NCBI GenBank assembly: GCA_033854175.1
Contig: JAWOKN010000067.1
Location: 1-6,112, forward strand
DNA: 6,112 nucleotides
Reading direction: 5' to 3'
Origin: DATKPE01 sp033854175
GTDB lineage: Bacteria > Bacteroidota > Ignavibacteria > UBA10030 > SZUA-254
A program made the translations under genes and the position numbers. Positions within the stretch are counted from its first letter, which is position 1; each line of letters starts with the position of its first letter. Below, piece by piece: positions 1-5,039 of this stretch. The notes below the pieces were generated by a model that was not told the origin of the DNA, searched no databases, and saw only the letters and a program-made list of their open reading frames with translations.

Positions 1-857
1 TCCGCGATGTCATACAGATCATCACCCGCCTCGTGGTATTGCTGCGGCTGGACATTTTTTTGCGTGACGATTCCGTCGACCGGGGAATAAAAGGTCACAA
101 CCTCCCGCACCTGCTTCGTCGTGTCGAGCCCGGCTATCTGACCGTCGGTGAAACCCCACAACCGGAGTTTGTCCCTGGCGTGCCCGAGGAGGTTTCGTGC
201 GTCTTCGGAAATCGCCGCCGCCTCATCCCTGGCCTGATTGTACGATTCGCGGGCAAGCAGATATTCCTTCTGCGCCGAAATCGCCTCCGGGCTGTAGACA
301 TCCGCAACGGGATCCCCCTTGCGGACACGCTCCCCCGTATAGGTGAGATAGAGCTTTTCAATCCGCGCCGGATATCGTATGCTGATCGAGCGGAGATTCG
401 ATTCCGCATATTCAACCGTCCCCGCCGACCGGATATCATGGACCAGCGGCATCTTCACAGCTTCAGATGTCGCAACATTCGCCAGCACCTGCTTTGCCGC
501 TGAAACCACGACGCGCCGCCCGGCGAGCGATTCTGACCCACCCGTCCCCGATTCGACGGTTTTCTTTACCAGCGTCATTCCACAGATCGGACACGCCCCG
601 GGTTTGTCCTTGCGGACAAACGGATGCATGGGACATGTGTAGTATTCCTTAACGGCAGCTGCCGGACCAGGCGCCTCATGCCCCGTACCTTCACCCGGGG
701 CCGCCGGCATGTTCATCGGGTGATCTACGTGCGCCGTTGCGCCGGAATCATTTGCCCCGGTTGTCTGCCCGCCGGAGAATAATTTTTGCGTGGCATGGAT
801 TCCAAGGATGAGGAAAACTGCCAGTGCCGCCAGTACCATCATCTTTTTGTTCTTCAT
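1..857 (-). CDS. cusB: CusB-like RND efflux periplasmic adaptor with heavy-metal-binding domain (partial, C-terminus off the left edge)
   Basis: This is a membrane-fusion (adaptor) protein that would link an inner-membrane RND pump to the outer-membrane channel encoded just upstream, probably for Cu(I)/Ag(I) export. The frame is open from ATG 857 to base 1 (285 codons, no stop); family members are about 400-500 residues, so the C-terminal part is missing. Residues 1-22 are a basic start plus hydrophobic signal/anchor segment. Residues 41-60 are a His/Met-bearing linker (H44, H47, M48, M50). Residues 72-98 are a heavy-metal-binding domain (YYTCPMHP, then CPICGM; C75, H78, C89, C92). Residues 165-203 (GERVRKGDPVADVYSPE, then AQKEYLL) match the first lipoyl half and hairpin entry of CusB. 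Residues 232-237 (RLWGFT) and 257-268 (YSPVDGIVTQKN) match later CusB segments. TAGGAAGGAATTGACTC precedes the ATG and gives a good Shine-Dalgarno. The start lies 14 bases after the tolC-like stop, so the two are probably co-transcribed. The metal is inferred from family. Confidence 0.93.
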   Translation of the reverse strand, partial: MKNKKMMVLAALAVFLILGIHATQKLFSGGQTTGANDSGATAHVDHPMNMPAAPGEGTGHEAPGPAAAVKEYYTCPMHPFVRKDKPGACPICGMTLVKKTVESGTGGSESLAGRRVVVSAAKQVLANVATSEAVKMPLVHDIRSAGTVEYAESNLRSISIRYPARIEKLYLTYTGERVRKGDPVADVYSPEAISAQKEYLLARESYNQARDEAAAISEDARNLLGHARDKLRLWGFTDGQIAGLDTTKQVREVVTFYSPVDGIVTQKNVQPQQYHEAGDDLYDIA

Positions 858-875
858 GAGTCAATTCCTTCCTAG
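858..875 (-). promoter_or_regulatory. Ribosome binding site of the adaptor gene
   Basis: Read on the minus strand, the upstream gene's TAG stop runs into GGAAGGAA, about 8 bases before the adaptor ATG at 857. This fixes the adaptor start, and termination and re-initiation could couple translation of the two genes. Confidence 0.7.
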
Positions 876-2146
876 TGTAAACCTGAGATATTTTCCGCCC
901 CGACTTCCTGCTCGAGCATCGCGATGGTCTGCTCAAGATCCATCCTCGTACTGAAATATTCCTTCATCAAATCCGTCTTCGACCTGTAGGCCTCGAGAAC
1001 CTCAGTAAAACTCGCCGTCCCCGTCTGATACGAGGTGAGTGAGGCGTTCAGCGCCTCGACGGTGGCGGGAATGATTTTCGACCTGTAATTTTCCAGCCGC
1101 GCCTTGGCTGCCTGAGCCTTGAAGTAGAGATCCCTGATATCACCCGCAATCATCGCTTCCGTCGATTGATACGAAGACCGGGCTGCCCTGATCCTTGCAT
1201 CGGCCTCTTCCACTCCGGAACCTGCCTTCCCGAGGCTCCAGGGTGCGAAGGGGAGCGATATCCCCAGACTCACACTCCAGCCCTGGAATCCGGTCGAGGG
1301 GGAGGTCATCCGCTCAAGTGCGACGCGGAAATCGGGATAATATTCTTTTTTGGCGAGCCCCCGCATCATCTCGCTTTCCTGGATCATCAGCGAATCATGA
1401 ACAATCATCGGCCTTGTGCGCATGGCAAGCGAAATCAGCGAGTCGGGGTTTGGGTTGAACACGACGTCGTCGGGGATGATGGCAAAACCGAGCGTATCCC
1501 CGGGCGATCTGTTGAGAATCGCCATCATCATCGCCTTGGTGCTTAATTCCTGCTGGCGCAGGACAATGAGATCATTCCCGATGCGCGACAGCTCCACCCG
1601 GGCCTGGAGGACATTCTGCATGGTGCTCATCCCGACGTCGTACCGGGTTTCGGTGATCTTCGAAAACTGGCTCATCAGCCGTTCATTCTCCCGGTCAAGT
1701 ACCACACTCTGCTGTATGAACCAGAGCTGGTAATACAACGACTTGAGCCTGGAGATGATTTCATTGGATTTTTCGAGCCGGTCGTGATCGGCGTGTTCTG
1801 CCTGGATTTCGGCAAGCTCCCGGCGAGCCCCCAGTTTTGTAGGAAAGGGGATCATCTGGGATAGTTCGATCCTCGAGAACATCGCCTCGCTGTACCTGAA
1901 ATCAGGCATCCCTTCCTGCTTGAAATCAAGTTCCGGAGGATCCAGAGAACCTGCCTCCCCTATCCTCGACTGCGTCATTTCCGATTGATACTCCAATGTC
2001 CGTATGGCGGGATTGTTCATCATCGCCTCGGCCACCAGAAACTGTATGGTTGGATTCTCGGGTTCGGGTATGACGATGGAATCCTGCTGTGCACGCGACA
2101 ACGTGCAGACGAGCGCGAAAAGCGCGAGAAGGATTTTCGTATGCAT
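872..2146 (-). CDS. TolC-family outer-membrane efflux channel (CusC-like role)
   Basis: This 424-residue protein should form the outer-membrane/periplasmic tunnel of a tripartite efflux pump. Residues 1-19 are a cleavable signal peptide (MHTKILLALFALVCTLSRA, then QQ). There is no lipobox cysteine, unlike E. coli CusC. The protein shows the internal duplication of TolC-type channels: the helix-strand segment around 168-189 (RYDVGMSTMQNVLQARVEL) is echoed at 373-389 (YQTGTASFTEVLEAYRS). YYPDF at 269-273 and the strand SVSLGISLPF at 291-300 are typical of beta-barrel strands in metal-efflux TolC members. Long alpha-helical stretches (about 105-205 and 310-415) fit the periplasmic tunnel. The length is normal for the family. 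AAGAGG lies 4 bases before the ATG. The gene sits between the small exported protein and the adaptor gene, all on the minus strand. A metal substrate is inferred from the neighbouring adaptor; the channel itself does not reveal specificity. Confidence 0.93.
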   Translation of the reverse strand: MHTKILLALFALVCTLSRAQQDSIVIPEPENPTIQFLVAEAMMNNPAIRTLEYQSEMTQSRIGEAGSLDPPELDFKQEGMPDFRYSEAMFSRIELSQMIPFPTKLGARRELAEIQAEHADHDRLEKSNEIISRLKSLYYQLWFIQQSVVLDRENERLMSQFSKITETRYDVGMSTMQNVLQARVELSRIGNDLIVLRQQELSTKAMMMAILNRSPGDTLGFAIIPDDVVFNPNPDSLISLAMRTRPMIVHDSLMIQESEMMRGLAKKEYYPDFRVALERMTSPSTGFQGWSVSLGISLPFAPWSLGKAGSGVEEADARIRAARSSYQSTEAMIAGDIRDLYFKAQAAKARLENYRSKIIPATVEALNASLTSYQTGTASFTEVLEAYRSKTDLMKEYFSTRMDLEQTIAMLEQEVGAENISGLH

Positions 2147-2156
2147 AAAACCTCTT

Positions 2157-2192
2157 GTGTACCTGTGGAATCTCTGCGATTCCGGGTTTATA
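2157..2192 (-). promoter_or_regulatory. Possible weak extended -10 promoter and inverted repeat in the tolC-like leader
   Basis: On the minus strand TGTTATAAA (-10 like TATAAA at 2187-2192, preceded by TGn) lies 40 bases before the ATG at 2146. The -35 position reads CCTTTT, a poor match. Just downstream, a perfect 6-bp inverted repeat with a 5-base loop (GGAATC / GATTCC, 2167-2183) spans the predicted start region. It could be a leader hairpin or an operator for an internal promoter. Both assignments are tentative, because the gene can also be transcribed from the promoter at 2679-2707. Confidence 0.25.
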
Positions 2193-2224
2193 ACATCACT
2201 CAGTTTGAAAAAGGTAACAACAGT

Positions 2225-2238
2225 CCCGCCAGGGCGGG
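2225..2238 (-). other. GC-rich inverted repeat after the small gene (possible attenuator)
   Basis: CCCGCCAGGGCGGG forms a 5-bp stem with a 4-base loop, 11 bases beyond the stop codon at 2250-2252 on the minus strand. A run of five T (2208-2212, minus strand) follows only after a 12-base gap, so this is not a standard intrinsic terminator. It could be an mRNA 3'-end stabiliser or partial attenuator that sets the level of the small protein against tolC and the adaptor. Confidence 0.3.
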
Positions 2239-2249
2239 CAGAGAAGAGT

Positions 2250-2666
2250 CTAGATCAACAAGGAGGAGTAGAGGACGGGGATGTCACCGCTCGATGTCGG
2301 CAGCCTCCAACAATGAAGCAGCGAGATTGAAGCATATTGATGATCGTCACCGGCAATGAGCACCTGCGAGGTGCCGGGAGGAACAGATAGTTGAGCTTTT
2401 TCCTCCGGCCGGGATGGGGGAGCAGACCCAAGGAACGGGTTTGTGTTCCTCACCAGTGAAACTTTCTGAGAGCAGCAGCCGATTGGTGTATCCGGCCTGA
2501 ATGCCATGGAATGCGTCTCGGCCCGAGGTGCGCAGCACGAGGCTCCGCGGTGAGGCGATTTCATCATGGGACAGGCAGAACTCACCACCGGAATTCCGAT
2601 GTTGAAAAGGAAGAAGATCCCGCAAAGAAGAACAGATACCGATTTATGGTGATTCCACCGGTGCAT
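2250..2666 (-). CDS. Small exported cysteine-rich protein at the head of a metal-efflux operon (unknown function)
   Basis: I do not recognise the family. The 138-residue product starts with a basic n-region (MHRWNHHK) and a hydrophobic core (about 10-28), then SSA-C at 30-32. That is a signal peptidase I site or an imperfect lipobox, so the protein is secreted or a lipoprotein. The mature part has CPMM (32-35), two CC pairs (44-45 and 64-65), His38, His52 and Cys119, all plausible soft-metal ligands. It ends in a hydrophobic tail (VLYSSLLI). It precedes the TolC-like gene by 103 bases, on the same strand. The start chosen is ATG 2664-2666, because it gives a clean signal peptide and lies just inside the promoter/operator; there is no Shine-Dalgarno. 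The same frame stays open upstream to 3107, but that part lies inside bshB1. A periplasmic metal-binding or metal-carrying role is inferred from context and composition only. Confidence 0.65.
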   Translation of the reverse strand: MHRWNHHKSVSVLLCGIFFLFNIGIPVVSSACPMMKSPHRGASCCAPRAETHSMAFRPDTPIGCCSQKVSLVRNTNPFLGSAPPSRPEEKAQLSVPPGTSQVLIAGDDHQYASISLLHCWRLPTSSGDIPVLYSSLLI

Positions 2667-2684
2667 ATGATACTGTGTATCATA
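2666..2684. promoter_or_regulatory. Palindromic operator candidate over the -10 box of the efflux operon
   Basis: TATGATAC-TGT-GTATCATA is a perfect inverted repeat with 8-bp arms and a 3-base centre. One arm contains the complete -10 hexamer of the promoter, and the other reaches the first base of the small gene's ATG. A dimeric repressor bound here would block RNA polymerase, as metal-sensing repressors do for efflux operons. I cannot assign a regulator family, and no regulator gene is in the window. Confidence 0.55.
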
Positions 2685-2707
2685 CGAAATATTCCGATGA
2701 ATTTCAA
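2679..2707 (-). promoter_or_regulatory. Sigma70-type promoter of the metal-efflux operon
   Basis: On the minus strand TTGAAA (2702-2707) and TATGAT (2679-2684) are separated by exactly 17 bases. Each box matches the consensus at five of six positions. The predicted transcription start is near 2672, only about six bases before the ATG at 2666, so the mRNA would be almost leaderless. The -10 box is embedded in the palindrome at 2666-2684. Confidence 0.6.
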
Positions 2708-2743
2708 ACCCGGGCAGGGTCAGCCGATTGTGGTCACGCGAGC

Positions 2744-3472
2744 TTAATTTCGCACAAGCCGCAGGTGAAAAAGGTCGTCCACACCGACAAGCTCCTGTGA
2801 ATAGAACGGTTCGCCGTATCGGACGCCGATCTTCGCCCCGAATAACCTCGCCCGCGCTTCCAGGAGGTCCAGAAAGGATTTCTGGCTCAGCATCGTCTGC
2901 GGTTCCTTCGAGGCCGGATTGTAGAACTGCGACGAGAATGCCAGAATGGCTTTCTGCCGTTTTGCGTACGCACTGCTCACGTCGACAACGAATGTCGGGA
3001 TGAATTCGCGCCACTGCATGTACTGAAATACAGCCTCTGCCCTCCATGGCGCCTGATCCTTTCCCCGGAATCTTGTCGGTATCCGGCGCAGCCCCGCGTA
3101 GAACCATGCCTCGCGGCAGAGGAGATGTGCGTGTTCGTGATCAGGATGCCGCTCCTCGGAATAGGGGATGAGAAGAATCTTCGGCCGGTAGCGCCTGATG
3201 ACCTGTACAAGCTTGCGGATGTTTTTCTTGCTGACCTCGATATTTCCATCCGGCATCCGGAGGTTCTCCCGCACACGGACCCCGAGGATAAAAGCCGCCT
3301 GCCGGGCCTCACGCGAACGGATCTTTCTGGACCCCCGCGTCCCGAGCTCTCCCTCGGTCAAATCCAGGAGTCCAACGCTGTAACCGGCCTCTGCCGCCTT
3401 CGCCAGGGTTCCGCTGCATCCCAGTTCGACATCGTCAGGATGCGCCCCGATCGCCAGTATATCGAGTTCCAT
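2744..3472 (-). CDS. bshB1: BshB1: N-acetylglucosaminyl-malate deacetylase (bacillithiol biosynthesis)
   Basis: This is a cytosolic zinc-dependent deacetylase of the LmbE/PIG-L family. It removes acetate from GlcNAc-malate to give GlcN-malate, the second step of bacillithiol synthesis between BshA and BshC. The 242 residues match the usual BshB1 length. The N-terminal motif AHPDDVE (10-16) carries metal ligands His11 and Asp14 and catalytic Asp13. HPDHEHAH (109-116) holds the third expected ligand, His112. The stretch LTEGELGTRGS (38-48) is characteristic of BshB1 rather than of other LmbE proteins. RMPDG (72-76) and FYNP near 183-186 are also family-like. Start ATG 3470-3472 is preceded by GGAG with a 5-base gap. 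A 27-codon upstream extension in frame lacks homology and would cover the promoter. The gene precedes the metal-efflux operon on the same strand with no clear terminator between them. Confidence 0.92.
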   Translation of the reverse strand: MELDILAIGAHPDDVELGCSGTLAKAAEAGYSVGLLDLTEGELGTRGSRKIRSREARQAAFILGVRVRENLRMPDGNIEVSKKNIRKLVQVIRRYRPKILLIPYSEERHPDHEHAHLLCREAWFYAGLRRIPTRFRGKDQAPWRAEAVFQYMQWREFIPTFVVDVSSAYAKRQKAILAFSSQFYNPASKEPQTMLSQKSFLDLLEARARLFGAKIGVRYGEPFYSQELVGVDDLFHLRLVRN

Positions 3473-3505
3473 GCCTACTCCGAATGATTGTTGTTCGACG
3501 GTAGG

Positions 3506-3534
3506 AATATAGAGACTCTCGTTCTCAAAGGCAA
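3506..3534 (-). promoter_or_regulatory. Sigma70-type promoter of bshB1
   Basis: On the minus strand TTGCCT (3529-3534) and TATATT (3506-3511) are 17 bases apart. This predicts a start near 3499 and a 5' leader of about 27 bases carrying the GGAG ribosome binding site. It supports ATG 3472 as the bshB1 start. Confidence 0.5.
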
Positions 3535-3541
3535 TTGATAA

Positions 3542-3571
3542 TTTTCCGTTCACTGAAATTCTTTCTATATT
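3542..3571 (+). promoter_or_regulatory. Weak candidate promoter of the xseA-xseB-dxs operon
   Basis: On the plus strand TATATT (3566-3571) lies 30 bases before the xseA ATG. The best -35 at the right distance, TTTTCC (3542-3547, 18-base gap), is poor. TATATTGG also loosely resembles the TAnnTTTG -7 element of Bacteroidota promoters. It diverges from the bshB1 promoter without overlapping it. Confidence 0.35.
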
Positions 3572-3600
3572 GGGTTTTTAAAAAAATCAACGGTCGGAGT

Positions 3601-4788
3601 ATGCCACATTCAAAAATCTTCACCGTCAGCGAACTGACGAAGGAAATCAAACGCGTCCTTGAGGATGGATTCGCAGGCATCAGTTTGCAGGGCGAGATAT
3701 CCAATTTTAAGCACCACTCCTCGGGACATATGTACTTCACCCTGAAGGACGAATTCTCCCAGATCCAGGCTGTCGTGTGGCGATCGAGGGCTCAGGGCCT
3801 CTATTTTACCCCCCAGGATGGTATGAAGGTGCTCGTACGGGGAAATATCACGGTCTACGAGGTCCGCGGCGTCTATCAGATCGATGTCGCCCATATCGAA
3901 CCCCTCGGCGCGGGCGAGCTCCAACTGGCGTTCGAACGGCTGAAGCAAAAGCTCGCCGCCGAAGGGCTCTTCGACGCCTCGTTGAAAAAACCGCTCCCGC
4001 GTTACCCCGAAACGATCGGGATTGTTACCTCACCGACCGGCGCTGTCCTCCATGATATGCTGAATATCCTCAACCGGCGATGCCCCGCCCTTGAGGTCAT
4101 CCTCTGTGCCGCCAAGGTCCAGGGCGCGGAAGCGGCGGGGGAGATTGTCCAGGCAATCGAGGACTTGAATCTCTTCGGCGGCATCGATGTCCTTATCCTG
4201 GCCCGGGGCGGCGGATCCCTGGAGGATTTGTGGGCGTTTAATGAGGAAATTGTCGCCAGGGCAATCCGTCGTTCTTCCATCCCGGTTATCAGCGCCGTGG
4301 GCCATGAAATCGATTATACAATTGCCGATTTCGCTGCGGATCTCCGCGCTCCCACACCCTCGGCCGCAGCGGAATTGGTCGTGCCGACAACAGCGGAAAT
4401 GGTTGAATTTGTGAGGGATTTTCATTATACTGCTGGACAGAGTATTCGTGAACAACTGTCGTCGCAAAGAGATCGGATCAAGGCATTGCTGCGAAGCCAT
4501 TCATTTAACAGGCCTTTCGACATCATCCGGCAACGTTCTCAGCATCTCGATGAATTGAAGCGGAGTCTTGCACAAAACGTCACCCACACGCACGCGATTT
4601 TGAAGCAGCGCCACCTTTCGCTCACTCAACGCATGGCCTCACTCGATCCCCTGGCGGTCCTCCGGAGGGGCTATACGATCGTCTACCGGGACAGCCGGAT
4701 CATCGAGCGTTCACACCTCCTTCATCCACATGAGGACGTGACCATCCGGTTCACCGACGGCAACGTTCCGGCCAGAACCCAAGAATGA
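3601..4788 (+). CDS. xseA: Exodeoxyribonuclease VII large subunit
   Basis: XseA is the catalytic subunit of exonuclease VII, which degrades single-stranded DNA from both ends to short oligonucleotides in mismatch repair and DNA damage clean-up. The 395 residues show an N-terminal OB-fold (about 5-100, with GEISNFKHHSSGHMYFTLKD) that binds ssDNA. The catalytic domain carries GIVTSPTGAVLHD (140-152), ARGGGSLEDLWAFNEE (201-216), and SAVGHEIDYTIADF (231-244) followed by DLRAPTPSAAAEL (247-259). A coiled-coil region (about 265-345) for XseB binding comes next, then the family's C-terminal LDPLAVLRRGY (348-358). It is shorter than E. coli XseA (456 residues). ATG 3601 matches the family start (KIFTVSELT); an in-frame ATG at 3535 would add unrelated residues. 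GGAG at 3596-3599 is only one base from the ATG, unusually close. The TGA stop overlaps the xseB start in ATGA. Confidence 0.96.
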   Translation: MPHSKIFTVSELTKEIKRVLEDGFAGISLQGEISNFKHHSSGHMYFTLKDEFSQIQAVVWRSRAQGLYFTPQDGMKVLVRGNITVYEVRGVYQIDVAHIEPLGAGELQLAFERLKQKLAAEGLFDASLKKPLPRYPETIGIVTSPTGAVLHDMLNILNRRCPALEVILCAAKVQGAEAAGEIVQAIEDLNLFGGIDVLILARGGGSLEDLWAFNEEIVARAIRRSSIPVISAVGHEIDYTIADFAADLRAPTPSAAAELVVPTTAEMVEFVRDFHYTAGQSIREQLSSQRDRIKALLRSHSFNRPFDIIRQRSQHLDELKRSLAQNVTHTHAILKQRHLSLTQRMASLDPLAVLRRGYTIVYRDSRIIERSHLLHPHEDVTIRFTDGNVPARTQE

Positions 4789-5039
4789 TGAGCGACACCA
4801 TGCCAAAAAAGATTTCGACCCGGAAAGAACAGAGCTTCGAACAGTCCATGAAACGGCTTGAGGAAATTGTCGAGAAAATCGACAAGGGGGATATTCCCCT
4901 GGAGGAGGTGATGAAAATGTACGAGGAGGGTGTGGCCCTTTCAAAAACCTGCCTCGAACATCTTCAGCAGGCCGAACTGACGCTGAAACGCCTGGGGAGA
5001 GACCTCAACGGAAATCTCAAACTCGAAGGCAATGAGTAG
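4785..5039 (+). CDS. xseB: Exodeoxyribonuclease VII small subunit
   Basis: XseB is the small helical subunit; several copies coat the coiled-coil arm of XseA. The product is up to 84 residues, typical for the family, and shows the signature SFEQSMKRLEEIVEKID (17-33), then GDIPLEEVMKMYEEGVAL (35-52) and a second helix with LEHLQQAE (57-64). ATG 4785 overlaps the xseA stop (ATGA), implying translational coupling. ATGs at 4788 and 4800 are in-frame alternatives; no strong Shine-Dalgarno decides between them, and the conserved domain begins after all three. The TAG stop at 5037-5039 overlaps the start of dxs. Confidence 0.95.
   Translation: MMSDTMPKKISTRKEQSFEQSMKRLEEIVEKIDKGDIPLEEVMKMYEEGVALSKTCLEHLQQAELTLKRLGRDLNGNLKLEGNE

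Noticed and set aside
33..652. Plus-strand reading frames at 33-503, 379-642 and 467-652
   Set aside because: They are antisense to the adaptor gene, whose minus-strand frame is open throughout and has clear CusB and metal-binding motifs. Their own translations show no family features.
2708..2743. Terminator after bshB1
   Set aside because: Only a short CCCGGG palindrome is present, with no stem-loop plus T-run on the minus strand.
2667..3107. Upstream extension of the small cysteine-rich protein to a 285-residue product
   Set aside because: The extra 147 codons lie out of frame mostly inside bshB1, which has conserved motifs, and the extension would bury the signal peptide and the promoter/operator. 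The open frame there looks like chance in GC-rich DNA.
3473..3553. 27-residue N-terminal extension of BshB1
   Set aside because: It has no family similarity and overlaps a good promoter. The ATG at 3472 has a GGAG site and gives the normal family length.
3572..3589. T-run/A-run (GGGTTTTTAAAAAAATC) as a bidirectional terminator
   Set aside because: It has no GC stem, and it lies between a candidate promoter and the xseA start, where a terminator makes no sense.
3535..3600. 22-residue N-terminal extension of XseA
   Set aside because: Conserved XseA sequence begins right after the ATG at 3601, and the extension covers the candidate promoter and a T/A-rich leader.
4002..4500. Minus-strand frames antisense to xseA (4002-4280, 4030-4500)
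   Set aside because: They are shadows of the strongly conserved XseA catalytic domain and have no plausible protein features.
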